From positions 1-39,511 of the forward strand of contig JANXWY010000090.1 of NCBI GenBank assembly GCA_025350905.1: DNA of 39,511 nucleotides, given 5' to 3'. A program made the translations under genes and the position numbers. This DNA is from Verrucomicrobiota bacterium. Lineage in GTDB: Bacteria; Verrucomicrobiota; Verrucomicrobiia; Limisphaerales; JADLHS01. Each line of letters opens with the position of its first letter. Positions within the stretch are counted from its first letter, which is position 1. The notes under the pieces were generated by a model that was not told the origin of the DNA, searched no databases, and saw only the letters and a list, made by a program, of their open reading frames with translations. Shown here one piece after another: positions 16,370 to 26,000 of this stretch.

Positions 16370-17581
16370 ATGCCTCGTTATTCTGAACGAACGCTGCTGC
16401 TCTTGCTGGCCGCCGTGCAGTTCACCCACATCCTCGATTTCATGGTCATCATGCCGCTGGGCCAGCAACTGATGCGCGAACTCGCGCTTTCGCCGGCCGG
16501 GTTCAGTCATCTGGTGGCGGCCTACACCATCAGCGCCGGGGTGGTGGGTTTCCTGACCGCGCCTTTCATGGATCGGTATGATCGGCGCCAAACCTTGCTC
16601 ATGGCTTATGCGGGATTTTTCCTGGGCACGCTGGCGTGTGGGCTGGCTCATACCGCCGGCACGCTGCTCCTCGCGCGCGCGGTTTGTGGCGCGTTCGGCG
16701 GGGTCTCCGGGGCGACGCTGATGGCGATCGTGGGCGACCTCGTCCCGCCACAACGCCGGGCTTCCGGCATGGGCATCATCATGGCAGCCTTCGCGCTCGC
16801 GGCGGCCTTAGGCGTACCCTTCGGGCTGTTTCTCGCCCAAAAATTTCGTTGGGAGATGCCCTTCTTCTTCGTGGCCGCCATGGCAGTGCCGGTTTGGGGC
16901 CTGGTGTTCAGGCTGCTGCCGCCGGTGCGCGGCCATTTGGATGACTCGGCCCGTCACGGTTTTCAGACCTTTGCGGGCCTGTTACGCGACGCGAATGCCG
17001 GACGCGCATTGCTCTTCATGTGCGCGTTGGTCATGGGCCATTTTGCCATCATCCCTTTGCTGGCCCCCTACCTCGTCATGAATGCCGGTTTGCCGGAGGA
17101 TAAATTGTTCCTGATCTACCTCGTCGGTGGGGTGTGTTCGGCGTTCACCGCCCCGCTGTTTGGCCGGTTGGCCGATCGCCATGGGCGGCTCCGGATATTC
17201 GCGCTGCTCATTGTCGCGGCCAGTCTGACGACCCTGGCGATTGCCAACTCCGGTCGTTTGCCGGTGTGGGGTTCGCTCGCGCTGGCGGGATTCTTTTTCA
17301 CGTTCGCCAGCGGACGATTCATTCCGGGGCAAGCCATCATGTCGCTGGCGGTGCCAGCCCGCCGCCGGGGCGCCTTCATGAGCCTGACCAGTTGCGCCCG
17401 CGATTTGACTTCGGGCGTCACCTCGAGCTTGGGCGGCTGGATGGTAACCAAATCGCCCAGCGGCCAGCTGGTCAATTTCGACAAGCTCGGTTGGCTGGCG
17501 GTCGTGGTGAGCCTGCTCAGTCTCTGGCTCGCAAGTCGGGTGCGCGCAAATGAAGTCTCCCACCGGGGTGACTCGGCATAA
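16370..17581 (+). CDS. MFS transporter (drug/sugar efflux type)
   Basis: 403 residues with about 12 hydrophobic helices. Motif A, FMDRYDRRQTLL, lies between helices 2 and 3 (66-77), with the degenerate copy LFGRLADRHGRLRIF in the second half. The opening VQFTHILDFMVIMPLG is typical of AraJ/NepI-like efflux permeases, which export small molecules against the proton gradient. The substrate cannot be read from sequence. It follows hpnH by 97 bp in the same direction, but nothing shows that they share a function. Confidence 0.88.
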   Translation: MPRYSERTLLLLLAAVQFTHILDFMVIMPLGQQLMRELALSPAGFSHLVAAYTISAGVVGFLTAPFMDRYDRRQTLLMAYAGFFLGTLACGLAHTAGTLLLARAVCGAFGGVSGATLMAIVGDLVPPQRRASGMGIIMAAFALAAALGVPFGLFLAQKFRWEMPFFFVAAMAVPVWGLVFRLLPPVRGHLDDSARHGFQTFAGLLRDANAGRALLFMCALVMGHFAIIPLLAPYLVMNAGLPEDKLFLIYLVGGVCSAFTAPLFGRLADRHGRLRIFALLIVAASLTTLAIANSGRLPVWGSLALAGFFFTFASGRFIPGQAIMSLAVPARRRGAFMSLTSCARDLTSGVTSSLGGWMVTKSPSGQLVNFDKLGWLAVVVSLLSLWLASRVRANEVSHRGDSA

Positions 17582-17829
17582 GCGAAAGCGCAAAACCGCT
17601 CAGGCGGAAGCGTGGCGGGTTCGCATTACTGTTTGACGACCCATGGCCCACGCACGCCATACTCCGATACCATCTGCAATCCGCGCACCCGCCCAACTTC
17701 TGCTCGACAACTTGGAAAACAGGAAATAGGGTCGCGGTGTATTCAGCCCCCGGCCAAAAGGCAGGCCGATTGTCAGGTACGCGGAACGCATCGAAACCGT
17801 CGCTCTAATAAAATCAACCCGGAGGTATC
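17582..17829. other. Intergenic region, no gene seen
   Basis: About 250 bp between the MFS gene and the DUF4019 gene. No coding region is supported. The only clear signal is the ribosome-binding site at its end. A promoter for the lipoprotein gene is expected here, but I cannot pick one with confidence. Confidence 0.5.
17821..17825 (+). promoter_or_regulatory. Strong Shine-Dalgarno GGAGG
   Basis: GGAGG ends 4 nt before ATG 17830 and 7 nt before ATG 17833. The spacing favours the second ATG. It is one of the few obvious Shine-Dalgarno sequences in the window; most other genes here start without one. Confidence 0.8.
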
Positions 17830-17832
17830 ATG

Positions 17833-18279
17833 ATGAATAAATTCCCTACCCTCGTCGGCGGACTGTTGGTCCTGGTCCTCTGCGGTTGCGAGAAACAATC
17901 AACGGGCGATCCCGCAGCAAAAGGGAACGCGAAGGCGGAAGCCGCGGCGATTGAGTCCGCGCGAACCTGGTTGGCGCTGGTGGATGGCGGCAATTATGGG
18001 CAGAACTGGGACGAGGCTGCGGCGTTGTTCAAGTCCGCCGTCACGAAGACGGGTTGGGAAGAAGCGGTACGCGCCGTCCGGACGCCCTTGGGAAAACTGA
18101 ACTCCCGCAAACTTCGATCACAACAATACGCGACTTCCCTGCCCGGTGCTCCCAATGGCGAGTATGTGGTAATCCAATATGATACGGACTTTGTGAACAA
18201 AGCGAACGCCGTAGAATCCATCACGCCCCTGCTCGACAAAGATGGCAAATGGCGTGTGTCGGGTTACTACATCAAATAA
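17833..18279 (+). CDS. DUF4019-family lipoprotein
   Basis: 148 residues from the second ATG, chosen for its 7-nt spacing from GGAGG. A lipoprotein signal ends in LCGC. The DUF4019 (PF13211) fold is recognisable in sequence: ARTWLALVDGGNYGQNWDEAAALFK, VRAVRTPLGKLNSRKLRSQQY, GEYVVIQYDTDFVNKANAVESITPLLDKDGKWRVSGYYIK. It is a small NTF2-like periplasmic domain of unknown function, common in soil bacteria. It stands alone, with about 280 bp to the next gene. Confidence 0.88.
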   Translation: MNKFPTLVGGLLVLVLCGCEKQSTGDPAAKGNAKAEAAAIESARTWLALVDGGNYGQNWDEAAALFKSAVTKTGWEEAVRAVRTPLGKLNSRKLRSQQYATSLPGAPNGEYVVIQYDTDFVNKANAVESITPLLDKDGKWRVSGYYIK

Positions 18280-18561
18280 TCATCCGTCGCCGCGAGCAGC
18301 ACGCCCGGGAACAGCCCCACACAAAGCAATCAACGAAACGACTTCGTGGACACGCAGCGAGTGTAGTCGTCCGAGTTCGTATCGTCCAATTTTTCCTGGA
18401 AACGCCAAGCCGACACAGCTTTTGCAAGCCTGCTTCACGTAATCAATCGGCTGTTCCAAGAAACCTGGCAGACTACTATGATCACTGTGGTATTTTCGTC
18501 TCGGCAAAATTGAATTGACCGGGTTTTGAAATTGTGTGCAAATCGCAAGTTATATCCCCCC
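18280..18561. other. Intergenic region, no gene seen
   Basis: About 280 bp with no supported coding frame and no strong palindrome. A TTGACC at about 18516 could be a -35 element for the POTRA gene, but no convincing -10 follows at the right distance. Confidence 0.4.
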
Positions 18562-21018
18562 ATGAAATTACCTTTGCTACCGTGCCTGCTCTTCGTGTTG
18601 GTGCTTGGCGCGGAGAATGACACCGTCCGTGGCGCTGCGACCAACGACACTCCCCGCGTCGGCCGGCTGCGCGAATTCGACCGGTTCGCTTTCGAAGGCG
18701 ACACCACTTTCTCACCGACGAACCTCTGGTACACGTTAAACTCCACCGTCGATTTTCCTGAACTGTCGCATCCCCTCGCCCCGCGCGATGTCTTTCTGGC
18801 CGCGATCAGTCGTCAACTACAGTTGGGCTATCTACATTGTGGGTTTCCCGATTCCCAGATCATAGCGCGCTACGATCCCTCGGCGGATCGGGTTGTCGTG
18901 CAGATTAAGGAAGGACCGCGTTACCTTTGCGGTTCGATTGAAATCATCGGCGCCCGGAAGATCCCAATTCAACCCATCGTAACTGCACTGACGACGACCA
19001 ACGCCGACAGCGACGTGTTGCTACAACCTTTTCAATTCCTTGACAATGCCCCAGCGAACAAGACCGCTAAGCGGGATACGGAGGACTCGAACAATCGGAA
19101 TTCCATGTGGGTCGTCGGGCAACCGACGCATTTTGACAACATCAGCTTGCGCCACCTGTCCAGCCTGGTCACGAACACCTTGGTCCAAAATGGTTTTTTC
19201 TCGTCCCAATTCAACTTGAATATCGTGTCGAACGCTGCCACCCGAACCGCGACGTTGCAGGTGAACATCATTGAGGAAGGTCCGCTCGCCACCATTGATC
19301 GCATCAAAGTGGTCGGGAACTGGCTGAATAGCCGTGAGCAATTGTTGACCTACCTCGGCTTGCAACCGGGCATGAAATACAGCAGCAGCCTCACCACCGC
19401 CATCACGGACCGGCTTTATCATTCCGCACGGTTTTTAACCAACTCGGTATCGGCCGGCCGGCCGGATGCCTCCGGTCGCCTGACGCTCACGATTGAAGTC
19501 ATTGAAAATGACCAAGGCCCGCTGTTGAACGGCGCATTCACCCCGATAGAGGAGACGATGCTAAAGGCCCGCACCTGGCTCGCGAAAGTGGGGGAAACCC
19601 GGGATGAAGCCGTGCTGTCGGTCACCGGGTATCCCGACGCGGCCTCAACCTTGCAATGCATTCTGTCACCCCGGCAGGGTTTCTTGATTCTGGATAACGA
19701 GGTGGTCGCCGGAACCAACCGGCTTCGCCGTGCAATCGTGGCGTCCGCAATCGAGCTCGGGCTTTATGTGCCCGCCCGACGGGAGAAATTTATGGGCCAC
19801 TTTTTGCTCGATCAGATGAAGAGTTTTGTTTGCATGGAAACCAAGGCACCGGACGAAAACGGCAATAGCGGGAACATATCCTTCGGGGCCGGTTTTTCGC
19901 GCCTCAACGACACGACCAATGCGCCTCCCTTTGCCCTGAGCGTGCGCCTGGACCCAGCGGCATTCGTGCGCCTGGCACACGGTACCGATGCCGCCTGCTG
20001 GTTCGATGGGGAACAGCTCATCCGCAGCAACGCCGGCTCTGTTCTCAAACTGGAAGCCAAGACCAGCCGGTTCATCGAGTGGACCGGGAGGAGCGAGGCT
20101 CCGGACAACATTCTGACAAAATTGCACTTCGAGCCCGGTGCCTATGCGACGGCCTTAGCCAGGATTGAGCGTGAGGGCAGTGGATTTAAGGACGTCTATC
20201 AAACGAACGATCCCCTCGGCTCAGCCGTTGCTATTTTTGGCAGTGAATTAGTCCAGATAAAATTCGTAGATTCTTACCTGCGGACTCAGCTTCCCGATGC
20301 TATCTGCGCTCAGCTACCGACCTTGCTGCGACAATTGAGCCGAAGCGGCATTTTTGGAATCTTAAAAGATTTTTATGATGCAACAACCGCGCCGGACGAC
20401 ACCACCCGTCGGTTTGCAATTCCGAATACCCAGCCTCCAAGTTCCGGTGAAACCGCCAATAGTTGGTTGCTGGTGGGTGGCCAGTGGCTTTTGGGGCACA
20501 GCGACGAGTTGTTGCCCGTTGGCTCCTGGCCTTGGACGCTGACGCGGGACATAGCCCGTTTGGCGCGCGGTCAAATGGATTATTTAGCGTTGGATACACA
20601 GGGAATCTATGACTCCAGTGCCACGGGTTCGCTGGGCTATCTGGTAACCGCCCAGCTTCTGAAGGAGCAGAACGCGCCCGGAGCCAAAGCCATGGCCGCC
20701 CGGGGTTTGGAACGGCTTTCAGCGAATGATTTCCGGCGCGATTGCCAGGTGTTTCTGGATGAGAACAAACTTTGCGGGCGATTGGCCGTCGGGCTAGCTG
20801 GCACCGTGTGCAATTTGGACGGCCCGGAACTGGATGCACTGCTGGCGCCGATGCCGCCCGTTTGGGCTGATTTCATCCAGGACTGTGCCCGCCGACTGCA
20901 CACAGCCAAAAAAGATCAACCGCTGATTGATACGATCGCGCCAGCCTTGGACACCATTTGGGAAAAAGAACTCAAGCGAGAAACCGGCGACAGCCTCCGG
21001 AAGATTGCCAATGAGTGA
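18562..21018 (+). CDS. POTRA-domain protein with a non-barrel C-terminal half
   Basis: 818 residues from ATG 18562 (the frame stays open to a TTG at 18526). The signal peptide is MKLPLLPCLLFVLVLGAE. Residues about 40-260 hold two to three POTRA-like units of the BamA/TamA type, for example QIIARYDPSADRVVVQIKEGPRYLCGSIEIIGA and IDRIKVVGNWLNSREQLLTYLGLQPGMKYSSS, ending in LTLTIEVIE. From about 300 on, no repeated amphipathic strands or C-terminal aromatic barrel signature is evident. Instead there is a mixed region with FSLR-like lipid-carrier strands and a helical end. Some Verrucomicrobial proteins carry POTRA domains on other modules; this one is not assigned to a family. Likely periplasmic or outer-membrane-associated. 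Confidence 0.75.
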   Translation: MKLPLLPCLLFVLVLGAENDTVRGAATNDTPRVGRLREFDRFAFEGDTTFSPTNLWYTLNSTVDFPELSHPLAPRDVFLAAISRQLQLGYLHCGFPDSQIIARYDPSADRVVVQIKEGPRYLCGSIEIIGARKIPIQPIVTALTTTNADSDVLLQPFQFLDNAPANKTAKRDTEDSNNRNSMWVVGQPTHFDNISLRHLSSLVTNTLVQNGFFSSQFNLNIVSNAATRTATLQVNIIEEGPLATIDRIKVVGNWLNSREQLLTYLGLQPGMKYSSSLTTAITDRLYHSARFLTNSVSAGRPDASGRLTLTIEVIENDQGPLLNGAFTPIEETMLKARTWLAKVGETRDEAVLSVTGYPDAASTLQCILSPRQGFLILDNEVVAGTNRLRRAIVASAIELGLYVPARREKFMGHFLLDQMKSFVCMETKAPDENGNSGNISFGAGFSRLNDTTNAPPFALSVRLDPAAFVRLAHGTDAACWFDGEQLIRSNAGSVLKLEAKTSRFIEWTGRSEAPDNILTKLHFEPGAYATALARIEREGSGFKDVYQTNDPLGSAVAIFGSELVQIKFVDSYLRTQLPDAICAQLPTLLRQLSRSGIFGILKDFYDATTAPDDTTRRFAIPNTQPPSSGETANSWLLVGGQWLLGHSDELLPVGSWPWTLTRDIARLARGQMDYLALDTQGIYDSSATGSLGYLVTAQLLKEQNAPGAKAMAARGLERLSANDFRRDCQVFLDENKLCGRLAVGLAGTVCNLDGPELDALLAPMPPVWADFIQDCARRLHTAKKDQPLIDTIAPALDTIWEKELKRETGDSLRKIANE

Positions 21019-21048
21019 GTGATCTTCACCGCGAGCCCTTCCCTCAAG

Positions 21049-22506
21049 TTAGACGAGAATTTCCTTGATCGTCTTCCCGGCAATGCCAGTGAGCCGCGCG
21101 TCCAGGCCTTGGAATTTCACCGAGAGTTTCGTGTGTTCAATCCCAAGTAACCGAAGCATCGTCGCATGCAAGTCATGGACATCCACGGGATTTTCAATAG
21201 CGGCATAGCCCAATTCATCTGTGGCGCCGTAAACGAAACCCGGCTTGATCCCGCCGCCGCAGAGCCAGATGCTGAAGCCGGCGTTGTGATGATCGCGTCC
21301 GTCGCCGCCCTGGCTCATCGGGGTGCGCCCGAATTCACCGGCCCAGACGATGAGGGTCTCGTCCAGCATCCCGCGTTGCTTGAGGTCCGTGATGAGCGCC
21401 ATGCAGGCGCGATCAATTTCCTGGGCTTTGAAAGCAATCCCTTCCTTCACGCCGCCGTGATGATCCCAATCCTTGTGGTACAGCTGAATGAAACGGACGC
21501 CGCGTTCGGCCAGCCGGCGGGCGAGCAGGCAATTGGACGCGAACGAACCATCGCCGGGCTGGCAACCGTACAGTTCCAGCGTGCCCGGCGGTTCGAGCTT
21601 GATGTCCATCAACTCGGGCACGCTCGCCTGCATCTTGAACGCCATTTCATACTGCGCGATGCGGGTCGAGATTTCCGGATCATCCACGATCGTGTCGTAA
21701 CGGGCGTTGATGGTATTGATCGCCTGGACGACGTCATGCTGTTGCTCGCGTGAAACCCCGGCGGGCGTGCCGAGGTACAGCACCGGATCGCCCTGACCGC
21801 GCAAATGCACGCCTTGAAAGCGGCTGGGCAACAATCCGGCCGCCCATTGCCGGGCGGAAATCGGCTGGTTCTGTCCGCCTTTGCCCAGGGAAGTCAGCAC
21901 CACGAAACCCGGCAGTTCTTCGGCTTCGGAGCCCAACCCATATGTCGTCCACGCGCCCATGCTGGGCCGGCCGGCGATCTGGGAGCCGGTGTTCATGAAC
22001 ATGTGCGCCGGATCATGGTTGATGGCTTCGGTCGTCATCGAGCGGATGAGGCAGATCTCGTCCAGCACCGAGCCGAGGTGCGGGAAAAGCTCGCAAATCT
22101 CCGTGCCGTTACGACCAAACTTTTTGAAACCGTGCTGCGGACCAAAGCAAACCAGTTTCGCACCCTGCAACTGGGCGATTTGTTTTCCCTTGGTAAACGA
22201 CTCGGGCATTGGCTCGCCGTGCATCTGCGCCAGCTTCGGTTTGTAATCGAACGTCTCCAGATGCGACGGGCCGCCAGCCATGCTCAACCAGATGACGCGC
22301 TTTACTTTTTGCGGGTAATCGAGCGGTTTGACCACGCCAGTCCATTTGTCTTTGCGCGTGACGGCCGCCGCCGCGGCGGCGGAAAGCAGCGTCGGGTTGA
22401 GCAGCGACGCCAGCGCCAGCCCGCCAAGGCCCTGCGCGGTGCGCCCGAGGAAGGTGCGGCGGTTGAAGCTGCGCTCCAGCGCGGGAAGGTCAATGTTGTT
22501 GCTCAT
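21049..22506 (-). CDS. DUF1501 protein, Tat-exported
   Basis: 485 residues. A twin-arginine signal, FNRRTFLGRTAQGLGGLALASLL (18 residues of it: RRTFLGRTAQGLGGLALA), implies folded export. The DUF1501 (PF07394) domain, an alkaline phosphatase/sulfatase-fold relative, shows VIWLSMAGGPSHLETFDYKP, INHDPAHMFMNTG, VWAGEFGRTP and GRDHHNAGFSIWLCGGG. Members almost always pair with a DUF1549/DUF1553 cytochrome protein, as here at 23074-26157. They are thought to act together in periplasmic polysaccharide or sulfated-glycan use. The activity is unproven. Confidence 0.92.
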   Translation of the reverse strand: MSNNIDLPALERSFNRRTFLGRTAQGLGGLALASLLNPTLLSAAAAAAVTRKDKWTGVVKPLDYPQKVKRVIWLSMAGGPSHLETFDYKPKLAQMHGEPMPESFTKGKQIAQLQGAKLVCFGPQHGFKKFGRNGTEICELFPHLGSVLDEICLIRSMTTEAINHDPAHMFMNTGSQIAGRPSMGAWTTYGLGSEAEELPGFVVLTSLGKGGQNQPISARQWAAGLLPSRFQGVHLRGQGDPVLYLGTPAGVSREQQHDVVQAINTINARYDTIVDDPEISTRIAQYEMAFKMQASVPELMDIKLEPPGTLELYGCQPGDGSFASNCLLARRLAERGVRFIQLYHKDWDHHGGVKEGIAFKAQEIDRACMALITDLKQRGMLDETLIVWAGEFGRTPMSQGGDGRDHHNAGFSIWLCGGGIKPGFVYGATDELGYAAIENPVDVHDLHATMLRLLGIEHTKLSVKFQGLDARLTGIAGKTIKEILV

Positions 22507-22533
22507 AGCGATTTCAAAAGACGAATTTCAAAG

Positions 22534-22570
22534 CACCAAACACCAAAGCCCAAACACCAAAGAAACACCA
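22534..22570. repeat. CACCAAA-rich arm, left of the four-helix gene
   Basis: The stretch is built from caccaaacaccaaa-type units. It is the inverted counterpart of the TTTGGTG-rich arm at 23038-23073. The two arms bracket the four-helix-bundle gene. Confidence 0.8.
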
Positions 22571-22597
22571 GGCTGCAAATTCAAAATGTCGTTGCAT

Positions 22598-23074
22598 TCA
22601 CTTTTTGTGCATCGTCACCAGAATGCGGATCAGTTCGGTCGCCTCGCGATAGAGCCGCCGGGCTTCTTCCGCCATTGCCGGCTCGGCGGTTGCGATCATG
22701 CGCAAAAAGAAACGCGTTTCCTTGGCTTCTTTGATACAACGCTTCGCACAATATCGGAAATCCTTTTTGGAGACGGAATCATTTGCTTCGCAAAAATTGG
22801 CGCCGACGCTGGTACCAGAACCGACGATCTGGTTGATAAGCCGGTCATTGCCGGGGTTGCGTGGAATCCGCTTCGAAAATCGTATAATGCCTTCACCAAA
22901 CAGCGCAGTTCTCTCCTCAAAGTCGAACGGATGCCGCGGTTCCGGACCCGCCGATGGCTCCTCCTTGAAAACCCAAGCGCCACCCCCATTGCCAGTGACA
23001 TAATTCACGGTCGGCTCCGGTTTGGAGTTTGAGGGTTCTTTGGTGTTTGGTTTTTGGTGTTTGGTGTTTTTCAT
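22598..23074 (-). CDS. Four-helix bundle protein (23S rRNA intervening-sequence type, PF05635/TIGR02436)
   Basis: 158 residues. The core is FEERTALFGEGIIRFSKRIP, NDRLINQIVGSGTSVGANFCEAN, KKDFRYCAKRCIKEAKETRFFLRMI and EEARRLYREATELIRILV, the four helices of the S23/IVP family, related in fold to the Avd protein of diversity-generating retroelements. The first ~50 residues are not part of the family; residues 1-20 (MKNTKHQKPNTKEP...) are translated from the repeat arm. ATG 23074 overlaps the upstream stop as TGATG. The gene sits between the normally adjacent DUF1549/1553 and DUF1501 genes, so it looks like an insertion. The molecular role is unknown. Confidence 0.87.
   Translation of the reverse strand: MKNTKHQKPNTKEPSNSKPEPTVNYVTGNGGGAWVFKEEPSAGPEPRHPFDFEERTALFGEGIIRFSKRIPRNPGNDRLINQIVGSGTSVGANFCEANDSVSKKDFRYCAKRCIKEAKETRFFLRMIATAEPAMAEEARRLYREATELIRILVTMHKK
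23038..23073. repeat. TTTGGTG-rich arm, right of the four-helix gene
   Basis: Repeats of tttggtgtttgg run from 23038 to the start codon region at 23073. It is inverted relative to 22534-22570. The arm lies within the start of the four-helix gene's reading frame. Confidence 0.8.
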
Positions 23075-26000
23075 CACCCCCTCGTAATGGTTTCATGCAA
23101 ATTCAAAATCACCCGGGCAATGTTCGTCCAGGCCGCCAATTCCGCCGGATCAGCGTGGGGCGGCAGCGGGGTCTGACCAATCTTGAGCAGCGCCTCGGCG
23201 GCGACGGGGTCGGCGCGATATTCCGCGAGCTGCTGGGCCAGCAGCGGCTGGATGGTTTGGAGTTCATCGGTCCGCGGCGCGCGGTCCAGCACTTGTCGCC
23301 ACGCCCAGGTGAGGCGCGATTTCGTGTCACTCCCGCCTTCCTGCAAAATCCGGCCGGCCAGGGCGCGTGCGGCTTCGACATAAGTTGGGTCGTTCAGGAG
23401 CACGAGCGCTTGCTGGGGAATGTTCGAACGAATGCGTTCCGCCGCGCATTCTTCGCGTGTCGGCGCATCGAACGCCACCAGGCTGGGATGCAAGTACGAC
23501 CGCTGCCACCACACGTAGAGCCCGCGCCGATACTGGTCCGCCCCCACGCTGGCGTCGTAACTGCGCACGGGAAAATTCAAGTTCTCCCAATACCCGTCGG
23601 GCTGATAGGGCTTCACGCTGGGCCCGCCAATTTTCTCCACCAACAATCCGGAAACCGACAAGGCATTGTCGCGCACCAGCTCGGCCTCCAGCCGCCAGCG
23701 GCTTTGCGCGGCCAGTTCCCGATTGAGCGGGTCGCGGGCCCGCAGTTTTTTCGAGGGCACGGAGGTTTGCTGGTAGGCCTCGCTGTTGACGATCAGGCGG
23801 ATCATGTGTTTCACGTCCCAGCCATGGTCCATGAATTCGCACGCCAGCCAATCTAGCAGCGGTTGATTGGCAGGCAATTCACCCTGGGCGCCCAGATCAT
23901 CCACCACCTTGGACAGCCCAACACCAAAGAATTGTTTCCAGAGCCGGTTGACGATCACTCGTGCGGTGAGGGGATTTTCCGGCGACACCAGCCAGTTCGC
24001 CAAATCGAGGCGATTCAACTTCTGATCGCCCGCCGGGGGATGGGCGGCCAAGAGGTAAGGCGGCAAAGCGGGCTGCATGATCTCGCCCGTTTCAATCAGG
24101 AAATTTCCGCGGGGTAACAGGCGCACCGTACGTGGCTCGCTGGCGGCCACCGAAACCAGACAGCGTGGTATTGTGCCTTCAAAGTCGCTGCGGGCTTTGC
24201 TGGCGGCCGCGAGCTGGTCGCGGAGGGCGGCGGTTTCGGGCGCGATCCGCTTGAAGTGCGCGAAGAGTTTTTCCGTTTGCGCCGCATCGCGTTGCTCCGC
24301 GGCGACCAGCAGCAGATCACCGATTTCTTTCGCCGGCGGAAAACTCAACGGGCCTTGCAAGGCTTCCACATTGGTCGTGACTCCAATGCGGAAATGGCCC
24401 AACAGATGACCCGCACGGTTCTGGGTGAGGTCCACGGTCAGCGTTTCGCCCGGTTGCAGCGTGAGCGGGGCCGCCAAGCCGAGCACAAGTTGATGCGCCT
24501 GCCCTGACTGAGGAAGAATTGCCCAACCAAAGGTGTCGTCCGAGGCATGGCCATCAATAACCAGAGCCGCGACATATGTCGGATGCAGATTGGTTTTGAG
24601 GTCGCCGACCTGTTCGATATCCGCCCGTGCCGCGACGAAGGAAATCGCGTTGGTTGTATGATCGAGCCGCTGGATTTTCGCCGTCAGCTCCGTCAACACA
24701 AAGTTGCCATTCTCGGCGCGGCCCGGTCCTTTGGCCGGCAGCGAGTCATGCGGCAGCGCCTCGAGGCGCAACCCCACCACCTCGGTCACGCCGTTCGTGA
24801 AAGCCACGGTGTAGCTGTCCGTGTCCGGTTTTTTTCCGGTGGCGAGCACCGAGTGGTCTTTCTCAATCTTGAGCGAGCTACCGCCGGCGGACTCGGCCCG
24901 GACCGGCGTCAAGGGTGTCCAGCGGCGATCCTGAATCGTGGCGTCCAATTGAATTTTTTGCCATTCGGCGAAGGCATTGGCCCATTCCGGATGCGGCGCA
25001 TCGTAGGCCTGCTGCGCACGCGCGAGCTCCTCATCGAGCCGCGCCAGTTCCGTTGCCTGTTGGTCGTCTGGCACTAACATGCCCGGCTCCCGGGCGCCGA
25101 TGATCGGCTCCTTGAGGTCGGCAAAGAACGCGCCAAGGGCATAGAAATCACGCTGCTTGATGGGATCAAATTTATGATCGTGACACTGGGCACAGCCAAT
25201 CGTCTGGCCGAGCCAGACGCTACTCACCGCCCGCACGCGATCCGTCAGCATGCGGGCTTCGTAATCCTTGGGTTGCGCGCCGCCTTCCTCGGTCGTGAGC
25301 AAGAGCCGATTGAAAGCGGACGCCACTTTTTGTTCCTGTGTGCTTTGGGGCAGCAAGTCGCCGGCAAGTTGTTCGCGCGTGAACTGGTCAAAAGGTTTGT
25401 TTTCGTTGAAGGCCCGGATCACGTAATCCCGATACGGCCAGATGTTACGCGGCGTGTCGGAGTGATAGCCAATCGTATCCGCAAAGCGCACGACGTCGAG
25501 CCAGCCGATGGCCATGCGCTCACCAAACTGCGGTGCGGCGAGCAACTGTTCCACGAGCCGGGAAACCGCCGCGGGCGATTGGTCATTCACGAAAGTCTCC
25601 ACGGCCTCCGGCTTTGGCGGCAGACCAATCAGGTCAAAGTACAACCGACGGGCCAACGTGCGACGGTCCGCGCGCGGCGACGGCTTAAGCCCAAGCTCGC
25701 GGAGCCGCTGCTGGACCAGAACATCAATGGCATTCTTGTCCGGTGGAATGACAAGTTTCACCGGCGGCACGTAGGCCCAGTGCGCTTCATACTTGGCCCC
25801 GGCGGCAATCCAGCGGCGCAACACTTCCTGCTGGGCCGGGGTCACGCGCTTGTGCGAATCGGGCGGCGGCATGACCTCATCCTCCGCGGTGGCCCGCAGC
25901 CGCCGGATCATCTCACTTTTGTCAGGCTGCCCGGGCACGATCGCCCGCTTGGCCACGGCATCCTCCCGCACGTCTAGGCGGAACTTTCCCTTGCGCTTGT

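Noticed and set aside
22598-23074. A diversity-generating retroelement (from the Avd-like fold)
   Set aside because: No reverse transcriptase, template repeat or variable repeat was found nearby; the neighbours are ordinary DUF1501/DUF1549 genes.
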